From Jeotgalibaca ciconiae (GTDB lineage: Bacteria; Bacillota; Bacilli; Lactobacillales; Aerococcaceae): a stretch of DNA of 64,000 bases. Made by a program: the position numbers and the translations under genes. This document shows, in pieces, positions 18,688 to 26,419 of the stretch; the stretch's first letter is position 1; each line of letters opens with the position of its first letter. The notes beneath the pieces are model-generated. The model searched no databases. It saw only the letters and a list, made by a program, of their open reading frames with translations, and was not told where the DNA came from. The stretch is from assembly GCF_003955755.1 (NCBI RefSeq), contig NZ_CP034465.1:868001-932000 (forward strand). The letters run 5' to 3'.

Positions 18688-18876
18688 CAAGCCTCTTTCG
18701 ATTTTTTTGTAATTAATAATTCTATAGTATCATAATTAAATTAGCATTTACCCTTTTTTATTCCAGATATGCTCGTAAAGCTCTAAATAATTTATAGTTA
18801 TAATTTTAGATCATTTTGACTGATTCATATACTTGACGGATCTGTAATTCTTATTCGAAATATTCTTTTCTGATTT

Positions 18877-19026
18877 TTATCAGGTAAAGATACCGATTAA
18901 AGTGGACTCTTTCCTTGATAAAAACAACTTATCAAGGAAAGTCTTCTTTTTTTCGCCCCTCTTTCCTTGATAACTATAATTTATCAAGGAAAGAGGGCGT
19001 TTAAATTCTCTGTTTTCCTTGATAAA
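18877..19026. repeat. Array of alternately inverted 13-bp arms, exact 52-bp period
   Basis: Forward arms CTTTCCTTGATAA occur at 18909 and 18961, with TTTTCCTTGATAA at 19013. Reverse arms TTATCAAGGAAAG occur at 18929 and 18981, with a two-mismatch version (TTATCAGGTAAAG) at 18877. Every arm repeats at exactly 52 bases. Two adjacent pairs form perfect 13-bp stems with 7-base loops. It lies upstream of the NUDIX-helicase genes and downstream of the LacI regulator. The remaining parts of 18688-19191 show nothing but the LacI terminator. Confidence 0.85.
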
Positions 19027-19116
19027 CAATTCCCTTTCCTTAGAACAAGATAGCTCTATTTTTTTCTTCAGGAAATAATGCTTTTGACTTACCAACATCA
19101 TAAATTATGAAGATTT

Positions 19117-19160
19117 AAAAACCTACAGTATAAAAGAGCCATTCTCTTACTGTAGGTTTT
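19117..19160 (-). terminator. Terminator of the LacI-family gene
   Basis: A long hairpin with 13-base arms AAAACCTACAGTA / TACTGTAGGTTTT and an 18-base loop lies 30 bases past the regulator stop. T-rich sequence follows on the minus strand. Confidence 0.82.
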
Positions 19161-19191
19161 CCTGTCTTCCTAGGACGATTAAAAGGAAGTG

Positions 19192-20187
19192 TTATTTAAT
19201 TTTGGCTGCGTCTTTTACTTTCTTCGTTGTCGTTCCTTCTTGGAAAGACACTGGAAGAATCGTTCGGCGCTGAACTTCTTTTCCTTCTACTACCTGTAAA
19301 AGTAAAGATACTGCTGCTTTGGCCATTTCTTCAAGTGGCTGAGCGATACTGGTAACTAAATAATTTGTTTCTCTTGTCATTTTTAGACCATCAAAGCCGA
19401 TTACTTGAATGTCTTCCGGGACTTTTTTTCCTAATTTTTCTGCAATTCGAATAACATCTAACGCTGCTAAATCATTAATAGTGAAAATACCATCAATCGT
19501 TGGATGCTCAGTTAAAAAGCGCTCTACTTCCTTTTCCAAGTCCTCAATTGGTTCTAGTAAATTTAACGTATCACAAGGTATACCAAGATTTTGAGCTTCT
19601 ATTTCGAAATATTTCCGGCGATTCTTGGTTTCATTTGGTGTCTCTTGGTATCCCCCAATAAAGGCAAGATGACTCGCCCCTCTTTTTGCCAGTTCTTTGG
19701 CAGCCATTCTGCCGCCTTCTGCATTATCGGCAGTAACGTAAATAACGTCTTCTACGAAATAGCGGTCAATACTTACAAAAGGCAAGCTGCTAAAAATGTA
19801 CTGATCAATTTCAGAATAGGTAATTCCAATAATTCCGTCTACTTTATTTTGTTTTACCATCTGTATGTATTCGTATTCTTTTTCTGATTTTCCGTCTGAG
19901 TTACAAAGATATAATTTATAATCTCTCGCTTCTAGTTCAGATTCTACGTGATAGGCAAATTCAGAAAAGAACGGATGCCATACTGTAGGAAGAATTAGTG
20001 CAATTGTACTTGTTTTATTCATTTTTAAGCCTCTTGCGTATATATCTGGTTCATAGTTCAGCTCTTTTATAGCTGATTCTATTTTTTTTCTCGTACTATC
20101 TTTGACTGGTACATTATTAATAACCCGAGAAACACTTCCTACCCCAACACCTGCCAGTTTTGCAACGTCTTTCATAGTTGCTTTCAT
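19192..20187 (-). CDS. LacI-family sucrose operon regulator
   Basis: A 331-residue LacI/GalR repressor. The N-terminal helix-turn-helix (MKDVAKLAGVGVGSVSRVIN, residues 5-24) and hinge are followed by a periplasmic-binding-protein-like sensor domain. It is downstream of the fructokinase gene with its own gap and an intervening terminator. The likely operators are the GAAACGTTTC palindromes at 26211-26225 and 26261-26274, which have the central CG typical of this family. ScrR-like function (induction by sucrose or fructose derivatives) follows from context. Confidence 0.85.
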   Translation of the reverse strand: MKATMKDVAKLAGVGVGSVSRVINNVPVKDSTRKKIESAIKELNYEPDIYARGLKMNKTSTIALILPTVWHPFFSEFAYHVESELEARDYKLYLCNSDGKSEKEYEYIQMVKQNKVDGIIGITYSEIDQYIFSSLPFVSIDRYFVEDVIYVTADNAEGGRMAAKELAKRGASHLAFIGGYQETPNETKNRRKYFEIEAQNLGIPCDTLNLLEPIEDLEKEVERFLTEHPTIDGIFTINDLAALDVIRIAEKLGKKVPEDIQVIGFDGLKMTRETNYLVTSIAQPLEEMAKAAVSLLLQVVEGKEVQRRTILPVSFQEGTTTKKVKDAAKIK

Positions 20188-20255
20188 TATTTATGTCTCC
20201 CCTTCATGTCTTGCTTTCTAGATAAGTATAGTGTAAACCCTTGAAAAAAACTAGA

Positions 20256-20298
20256 TACCCTTTAAGGAAAACACCGTGTGCGTTCTCCCTAAAGGGTA
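20256..20298 (-). terminator. Terminator of the sucrose operon
   Basis: Inverted arms TACCCTTTA / TAAAGGGTA with further pairing toward the loop, followed on the minus strand by CTAGTTTTTTTC. It separates fructokinase from the LacI gene. Confidence 0.82.
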
Positions 20299-20305
20299 CA
20301 TCATG

Positions 20306-21184
20306 TTATTTATGAATCCTTATTTTCTCTTCTTTCGCTAATGCAAGAGATCCAATTGTTCCTGAGTTCTCTCCTAACGATGGCAAAACAAGGTATTCAT
20401 CAATATTCGGGTATTCCACATAGTGATTCATCATCTTTTGGAATTTATCTTTTACTTGATCCAACAAATGCGCTTGTCTCATCACGCCTCCGCCGAGAAT
20501 AATTTTCTTTGGAGATAAAAACAAGGTGGTATTGTATATCGCCTGAGCTAAATAGAAGGATATCATTTCCCATACAGGATTTTCTTCTTTCAACTCTTCC
20601 CCTTTTTTTCCAGTTCGCTTTTCTATTGACGGACCTGCACAAAATCCTTCTAAACAAGATTCATGGAAAGGACAGTTCCCTTCATAAAAGTCTCCTTTAG
20701 CTTTATTCACGGTCATATGTCCGATTTCTGGATGACTAAACCCTTCAATAAAAGTACCCTTATTAATAGCACCTGCTCCAACACCCGTTCCGATTGTATA
20801 ATAAACACAACTGTCCAGATTTTGTGCGGCTCCTGCCACGAATTCTCCATAACAAGCGGCATTGACATCCGTTGTAAACGCGACCGGGACAGCTAGTTCT
20901 TTTTCTAACACCCCAACGATATTGTACATGTGCCAATCTAACTTAGGCGTGTTTGTAATATATCCATAAGTAGAAGAATTTTTATTCAAGTCGATTGGAC
21001 CGAAGCAGCCTAAGCCAATCGATTGAACAGGAAATTTCTTGAAAAAATCGATTACAGCAGGCATTGTATCTGTTGGCGACTGTGTGGGAATCGAATGTCT
21101 TTCTATAATTTCCAAATCCTCATTCCCTACCGCTAGAACGAACTTTGTGCCGCCTGCTTCTATACTGCCATACAATTCTTTCAT
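20306..21184 (-). CDS. scrK: ROK-family fructokinase
   Basis: A 292-residue ROK kinase with the N-terminal phosphate loop (GSIEAGGTKF, residues 6-15), the ROK signature region and the zinc cluster seen as NCPFHESCLEGFCAGP. The set matches bacterial fructokinases that make fructose-6-phosphate. Its start overlaps the GH32 stop by four bases (ATGA), indicating translational coupling. With GH32 it processes the fructose released from imported sugar. Confidence 0.9.
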   Translation of the reverse strand: MKELYGSIEAGGTKFVLAVGNEDLEIIERHSIPTQSPTDTMPAVIDFFKKFPVQSIGLGCFGPIDLNKNSSTYGYITNTPKLDWHMYNIVGVLEKELAVPVAFTTDVNAACYGEFVAGAAQNLDSCVYYTIGTGVGAGAINKGTFIEGFSHPEIGHMTVNKAKGDFYEGNCPFHESCLEGFCAGPSIEKRTGKKGEELKEENPVWEMISFYLAQAIYNTTLFLSPKKIILGGGVMRQAHLLDQVKDKFQKMMNHYVEYPNIDEYLVLPSLGENSGTIGSLALAKEEKIRIHK

Positions 21185-22674
21185 AGTATGACACTTCCAT
21201 ATTCCAGGGTATTGATTTCCAAGATCCCTTTTGACTCAATCGAAAGGTCTGTTCCTTTCTCTTTTTCATAAAAGGTAAAGGTCATCGTCTTGCCTTCTTT
21301 CGTAAACAGTTCAATCGAAGAAGTGTCCTTGAATATTTCCAGCTCCAGTTGATCATTCACAAGTGGAACATGCATTTGTCGATAAGTTAACTGTCTTGCT
21401 TCACTTCCTGTAATGTCATACCCAAAGTTCTTTCTACTAAAAGAGAGAATTTCTGTTTCTTTATTAAAATGCAATTCCAAACTGCCTGTCTGATTTTCTG
21501 CAAAAGAAATTCGTACTTCCTTAGCTTGATTAAGATTCATTTTTATATAGAAATAGTCATTTTCGCATAATATGTCCTGATACGTTATCACGTTGTCATC
21601 GACAACTACATCTTCAAGCTTCTTTTTATTTTCCAAGCAGCTATAAATATTTGAGACTGGTTTTTGAATTAAGCGATTATCTTTAACGCTCAGCTCTCGA
21701 GCTAAAGTCATCGCTCCTGCCCATTTATGATTCAGATCATCTGTAGGAAGTGTCCGTCCCCACATCTGCATCCAAGCAATCATAATACGTCGGCCTTTAT
21801 CATCTATTGTGGTTTGAGGAGCATAGAAGTCCAATCCAAAGTCGATTTCATGATAGAAATCTACCCTCATCGTTCCACTTTCCCAATCTACTTCTCCAAT
21901 AAAGACAGCTGTCGAACTAGTGTTATGGTATTCATTACCATTTGGATGCATTTGGATAGGAGACATAATTAATACATCTTTTCCATCTAAATGAAATAAA
22001 TCAGGACATTCCCACATTATACCTTGCTCGACTGTTCCCTCCAACAACACAGAATAGAAACTCCATTCGATCAAGTCATCAGACTTATAAAGTAAAATTT
22101 TCCCACGGTCATCCTCGGTCTTCGTTGCAATAACCGTGTAGTAACTATGATCTTTCTTAAATACTTTTGGATCACGGAAATCGTGTATATCTGCCTGATC
22201 ACTCATATTTTCTTTTCCGATAACTGGATTATTGGCATGTTTATCGAAATTAATGCCATCTTCGGAAATTGCTATACATTGTGTTTGATAAGTTTTGCCA
22301 TCTACTATCTTATGGCCTGTGTACATAAGGTAGAGTTTTCCGTCTTTCTCAATCGCGCTCCCAGAGAAGCAACCATCTTTGTCATACTCTTTATCTGGCG
22401 CAAGCGCAGTAGGAAGTTCTTCCCAATGTACCAAATCTTTTGTCTTTGCATGTCCCCAATGCATTGGTCCCCACTTTGAGTCATAAGGGAAAAATTGATA
22501 AAACAGATGGTACTCTCCTTGATAATAGATAAAGCCGTTTGGATCATTCATCCACCCAATCGGCGGCATCACATGAAAATTATGACGGTAGGTAGTATTT
22601 ACTGTATCTTTATTTTCTTCTATATATTTCCTAGCTTCTTCTATAGAGTAATTTTGTTGAATTATTTGACTCAT
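21181..22674 (-). CDS. GH32 beta-fructofuranosidase / sucrose hydrolase
   Basis: A 497-residue glycoside hydrolase family 32 enzyme without signal peptide, so cytoplasmic. The nucleophile is in WMNDPNG (D44), the transition-state Asp in RDP (D168) and the acid/base in EC (E222). A C-terminal beta-sandwich follows. Homologues hydrolyse sucrose, sucrose-6-phosphate or fructo-oligosaccharides. Because the neighbouring importer is an ABC system rather than a PTS, an unphosphorylated substrate is more likely here than sucrose-6-phosphate. Coupled to fructokinase. Confidence 0.92.
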   Translation of the reverse strand: MSQIIQQNYSIEEARKYIEENKDTVNTTYRHNFHVMPPIGWMNDPNGFIYYQGEYHLFYQFFPYDSKWGPMHWGHAKTKDLVHWEELPTALAPDKEYDKDGCFSGSAIEKDGKLYLMYTGHKIVDGKTYQTQCIAISEDGINFDKHANNPVIGKENMSDQADIHDFRDPKVFKKDHSYYTVIATKTEDDRGKILLYKSDDLIEWSFYSVLLEGTVEQGIMWECPDLFHLDGKDVLIMSPIQMHPNGNEYHNTSSTAVFIGEVDWESGTMRVDFYHEIDFGLDFYAPQTTIDDKGRRIMIAWMQMWGRTLPTDDLNHKWAGAMTLARELSVKDNRLIQKPVSNIYSCLENKKKLEDVVVDDNVITYQDILCENDYFYIKMNLNQAKEVRISFAENQTGSLELHFNKETEILSFSRKNFGYDITGSEARQLTYRQMHVPLVNDQLELEIFKDTSSIELFTKEGKTMTFTFYEKEKGTDLSIESKGILEINTLEYGSVIL

Positions 22675-22710
22675 TTCATTCCCTCTTTCGTTTTTCTGAA
22701 TATTTATTTT

Positions 22711-24327
22711 TTATTCATTGTTTGATTGAAAAAAATCGTAAGCATCTTGTTTAATCGTCATCCACTCTTGTAATTTCAAACGATCTAATTCTTCAATATA
22801 ACTATCCCATTCTTCATCAATCTTGCCGTTTGTAATCCATTCAGCTCGTTTCCTGTTTACAAATGGGTATAGATCTGCATCAATTTGAGCAATACGATCA
22901 GCCTGATCCAGCGATAAGAATACTCTCGGGTAATTATTTTCATTGTGAACATATTCCAAATAATTGTCTTTGAAAATATTTATACGCCATTCTGCATCAT
23001 CGGGCATCGTTGTAAATTTCCCATAATATTCATCCAAAATTGCTAGAGGACCTCCTGCTTCTGTCTTTTGACGAAGTTCACCAGGCGCTGCTCCTTCAAG
23101 TGGTAAATGTTTTAATGAATTTGTATCTTTATCGTATTCAAAAATATTTTGTTGTTCTTCATCGCCGTATGTACCCCAATTATTTTGAACTGATTGAACG
23201 GGATCATACATTTGATCAGCCCATTTTGCTGTTAGCTCTAAGTTTTTATTAGCACTTGTAATAACAAAGCGGTCTCTACTAAAGCCGAAACCATTTGTCC
23301 GTGTCACATGTTTTTCTCCACTTGGTCCCTCTAAAACTGGCAGTGGCTCGTAAGAATCGTTATCACCCGAAATATTCATCTTGTCCCAAGTGAAATACAG
23401 ACCATATCGCTGTTGTTTCCCTTTCGCCACATAGGAATTCCAATCGTGTTCAAACGCTTCTATATCGATTAATCCTTTTGTATATAATTCATTAAAATAC
23501 TTAATCGCTTCTTTGTATTCTTCATTATCAGCTGTAAAATCGATCGTTCCATCGTCATTCACAACTAAATGATCATCATTGTCTCCAATTCCAAAAGCGC
23601 CAAAGAGAAACTTCATGTCTTCATTTCCACCGTCATAGATAAATGAAATAGGAATTTCGTCCGCTTCTCCATTGCCGTTTGGATCTTGCGTTTTAAAGGC
23701 TTCTAAAACGGTCATTAATTCATCTGTAGTTTGGGGCATGTCCAGACCCAGCTCATTTAGCCAATCAACATTTATCCAAGGAATATCGTTCACTGTATGA
23801 ATCGACTCTTTTCCTTGGCCCAACTCTTCAATCCATGGAAGAGAATAGATATGCCCATCTGGCGCGGTAATCATTGCAAGATATTCAGGATTTTCATCCA
23901 GTATCTTTTTAAAATTAGGCATGTGCTGTTCAATCAAGTCTTCTATTGGAATAATTACGCCATCATCGGCCCATGATAATAAATCATAATCACTTGCGCC
24001 TGCATTCCACATTGCATCCGGTAAATCTCCTGAAGAAATATCTAAATTACGTTTTTCAACATAATCAGATGAGTAATTTTTCCAGTCGATTTGCACGTTC
24101 GATTGTTCTTCTAATCTTTGGAAGATCAACTTATCATTTGGATCTGCAGGTGCTAGAGGCGAGCTGGAAGTAGTCATTTTTAATGTGACTGTTTCTTCTA
24201 ATGGGAATGATATATCTGTTAGCTCATAATCAGGTGAGGATGCTCCATCTGAGTTCCCTCCACAAGCAGCGAGAATAGACATTGATAGTGCAGACAATAC
24301 AACAGGAACTAATTTTTGTTTTTTCAT
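22711..24327 (-). CDS. Sugar ABC transporter substrate-binding lipoprotein
   Basis: A 538-residue extracellular binding protein of the LplA-like CUT1 type. The signal peptide ends in the lipobox LAAC (residues 19-22) and is followed by GGNSDG. A large mature domain carries no transmembrane helix. It is encoded after two permeases in the same leftward operon and before GH32, so fructo-oligosaccharide or sucrose capture is inferred. Confidence 0.87.
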   Translation of the reverse strand: MKKQKLVPVVLSALSMSILAACGGNSDGASSPDYELTDISFPLEETVTLKMTTSSSPLAPADPNDKLIFQRLEEQSNVQIDWKNYSSDYVEKRNLDISSGDLPDAMWNAGASDYDLLSWADDGVIIPIEDLIEQHMPNFKKILDENPEYLAMITAPDGHIYSLPWIEELGQGKESIHTVNDIPWINVDWLNELGLDMPQTTDELMTVLEAFKTQDPNGNGEADEIPISFIYDGGNEDMKFLFGAFGIGDNDDHLVVNDDGTIDFTADNEEYKEAIKYFNELYTKGLIDIEAFEHDWNSYVAKGKQQRYGLYFTWDKMNISGDNDSYEPLPVLEGPSGEKHVTRTNGFGFSRDRFVITSANKNLELTAKWADQMYDPVQSVQNNWGTYGDEEQQNIFEYDKDTNSLKHLPLEGAAPGELRQKTEAGGPLAILDEYYGKFTTMPDDAEWRINIFKDNYLEYVHNENNYPRVFLSLDQADRIAQIDADLYPFVNRKRAEWITNGKIDEEWDSYIEELDRLKLQEWMTIKQDAYDFFQSNNE

Positions 24328-24350
24328 AGTAATAATCTCCTCTAGTTTTT

Positions 24351-25232
24351 TTATCCTTTAAGGGAACCTGCCATCATACCTTTGTCAAAGTATTTTTGGA
24401 AGAATGGGTACATAATCAAAAGCGGCAAACTGGATATTACAATCGTTGAATATTTAATTAATTCAGCTAACTGAGCCATTTCTGCCATTTCAGTAACTGC
24501 TCCCACCATGTTTTGTTGTGGTTGGTTCTGAATCAATATCTGTCTCAACACTAATTGAAGTGGTTGTAAATCGGCATCATTTAAATAAATCATTGCATCA
24601 AAATAAGAATTCCATTGTCCTACAAATGCGTACAGAAAGAGAACAAAGATAATGGGTTTCGCCAATGGCAACATAATTTTAAAGAAAACCTGCATTTCAT
24701 TAGCGCCATCTATAATTGCCGCTTCTTCTAGTTCATTTGGCAATTGTCTAAAATAGGTTCGGGCTAAAATAATGTTCCAGACATTTACGGCTCCCGGCAA
24801 AATAATCGCCCATATTGAATTGAGCATCCCTAAATTTTTAACCAGTAAATAAGTTGGAACTAAGCCGCCCCCAATAAACATGGTAATCATCAAGAAAATG
24901 GTGATGGCACGTTTTCCAACTAGGTCTTTTCTGGCCAAAGGATACGCTGTCAGGATGGAGACAGCAACGGTCAATATACTGAAACTCAAAGAGTAAATGA
25001 TAGAATTCAGGAAACCTCTTAGTATTGCAGGATCCTGTAATACTCGTTTATATCCTTCTAATGTCCAATCTCCTGGATTAAGACTAAGTCCTTGAGAACG
25101 TAGTATAAAGGGATCCATAAAGGAAGCGATAAGAACATAGAGTAATGGTGATAAAGTCACAAGTATCAGGAAACCGATAAGAATTCGATTCAGCCATAAT
25201 ATTCCTTTATCAAATCTAGTAAGTGAAATCAT
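24351..25232 (-). CDS. Sugar ABC permease, LplC/YtcP-like
   Basis: A 293-residue inner-membrane permease of the CUT1 family with six helices and the EAA loop (EEAAIIDGANEMQVFFKIMLP region) that contacts the ATPase. It pairs with the permease at 25245. No ATPase gene is present in the operon, so a shared MsmX/MsmK-type ATPase elsewhere in the genome is expected. ATG spacing and RBS AAAGGAGG are good. Confidence 0.88.
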   Translation of the reverse strand: MISLTRFDKGILWLNRILIGFLILVTLSPLLYVLIASFMDPFILRSQGLSLNPGDWTLEGYKRVLQDPAILRGFLNSIIYSLSFSILTVAVSILTAYPLARKDLVGKRAITIFLMITMFIGGGLVPTYLLVKNLGMLNSIWAIILPGAVNVWNIILARTYFRQLPNELEEAAIIDGANEMQVFFKIMLPLAKPIIFVLFLYAFVGQWNSYFDAMIYLNDADLQPLQLVLRQILIQNQPQQNMVGAVTEMAEMAQLAELIKYSTIVISSLPLLIMYPFFQKYFDKGMMAGSLKG

Positions 25233-25244
25233 TTTTTTCCTCCT

Positions 25245-26195
25245 TTATAAGGCGCTTTCATCGCTATTTATTTTATTGGCAACCGCATTGACAATCAGCA
25301 GCAAAATAATATTAATTACTGTATTGAATAATCCAACTGCTGTTGAATAACCGTAGTCTCCCATTTGCAAACCAACCTTATAAACATAGGTGGATATAAT
25401 TTCCGATACCGGTAGGTTCATGGATGTCTGCATAAGGAAAGCTTTTTCATATCCTACGTTCATAATTCCTCCAACAGATAAAATAAATTGGATCAACATA
25501 ATCGGTCTCAATGTTGGAAGATCAATGTACCAAATCCGCTGTAAAAGGTTGGCTCCATCGATGAAAGAAGCATCGACTAAGTCTTGGCTTACATTAGATA
25601 ATGTCGCTGTATACAAAACAGAAGCCCACCCCATTCCTTGCCAGATACCTGACATTATATAAATTGTACGGAAATAGGAAGGTTCGGTCATAAAAGGAAC
25701 AGATCTGCCTGTCCATGATCTTAAAACACCATTTATTGGACCATCAGCAGAAAGAAACATGAATAACATTCCGACTACTATAACGAGTGATATGAAATTT
25801 GGTCCATACAAAATCAATTGAAATCTTTTTTTCCATTTCTTATTCATAATTTGATTCAATGATAGTGCAAGTATGATAGGCGGTAAAAAGCCAAGCAACA
25901 ATCCGAAAATACTTATTTTCAACGTATTTTCAAGCAATATTTTAAAGTTTGGTGAATCAATAAATTGGATAAAGTTATCTAATCCAATCCACTCACTACC
26001 CCATATTCCTTTCAATGGATTGTAATCTTTAAAAGCTAATAGAATTCCATACATAGGAATATATTTAAAAATAAGTGTTAACAGGAGACCCGGCAATAAC
26101 ATTAAATATAAAAGTCGATGTTTTTTTATATAGGCCCACTTAGAAGAACGCTTGATTGGTTTAGCCATTTCTCTATTTAGGGTTGAATTTTCCAA
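25245..26195 (-). CDS. Sugar ABC permease, LplB-like
   Basis: The partner permease, 316 residues from TTG 26195. AAAGGAGG lies 7 bases upstream of that TTG. The frame opens further upstream, but that stretch is operator sequence. Six helices are seen, with the EAA-type loop around VDASFIDGANLLQRIWYIDLP. It is first in the operon that continues through the second permease, binding protein, GH32 and fructokinase. Confidence 0.87.
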   Translation of the reverse strand: MENSTLNREMAKPIKRSSKWAYIKKHRLLYLMLLPGLLLTLIFKYIPMYGILLAFKDYNPLKGIWGSEWIGLDNFIQFIDSPNFKILLENTLKISIFGLLLGFLPPIILALSLNQIMNKKWKKRFQLILYGPNFISLVIVVGMLFMFLSADGPINGVLRSWTGRSVPFMTEPSYFRTIYIMSGIWQGMGWASVLYTATLSNVSQDLVDASFIDGANLLQRIWYIDLPTLRPIMLIQFILSVGGIMNVGYEKAFLMQTSMNLPVSEIISTYVYKVGLQMGDYGYSTAVGLFNTVINIILLLIVNAVANKINSDESAL

Positions 26196-26210
26196 ATGAA
26201 TTCCTCCTTT

Positions 26211-26225
26211 TTGAAACGTTTCCAA
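26211..26225. promoter_or_regulatory. LacI-type operator, gene-proximal
   Basis: TTGAAACGTTTCCAA has the core GAAACGTTTC. It lies between the promoter and the RBS of the ABC-GH32 operon, and is an inverted copy of the site at 26261. Confidence 0.75.
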
Positions 26226-26260
26226 TTAGTGGTAAAAAAAAGGGCCCTAAAAACCACAGA

Positions 26261-26274
26261 TTGGAAACGTTTCA
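26261..26274. promoter_or_regulatory. LacI-type operator, promoter-proximal
   Basis: TTGGAAACGTTTCA has the same palindromic core as the site 50 bases away. It sits just downstream of the -10 box, where binding would block transcription. Two sites at five helical turns suit looping by a LacI tetramer or dimer pair. Confidence 0.75.
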
Positions 26275-26285
26275 TTTATGGGATT

Positions 26286-26314
26286 ATATTACCACCTCAT
26301 GAAACCCCTGTCAA
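26286..26314 (-). promoter_or_regulatory. Promoter of the sugar ABC operon
   Basis: TTGACA (26314-26309) and TAATAT (26291-26286) are separated by 17 bases on the minus strand. Confidence 0.8.
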
Positions 26315-26360
26315 TACCTTTCCTGAGAATTTTTTTATTTCTTTTTTAACTGCTAGTTCA

Positions 26361-26389
26361 TTGAGGGACATCTATAATTGCGTTACAAT
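26361..26389 (+). promoter_or_regulatory. Promoter of the S9 peptidase gene
   Basis: TTGAGG and TACAAT with a 17-base spacer lie 30 bases upstream of the start codon. Confidence 0.65.
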
Positions 26390-26419
26390 ATTAATGAACG
26401 AATCGATAGGAGGTACCAC

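Noticed and set aside
18877-19026. CRISPR-like array
   Set aside because: Repeats alternate in orientation and are 13 bases with no unique spacer pattern, and no cas genes are present.
18880-19101. A 73-codon leftward frame
   Set aside because: It is made of the 52-bp-period palindromic array, so the frame is a by-product of the repeats.
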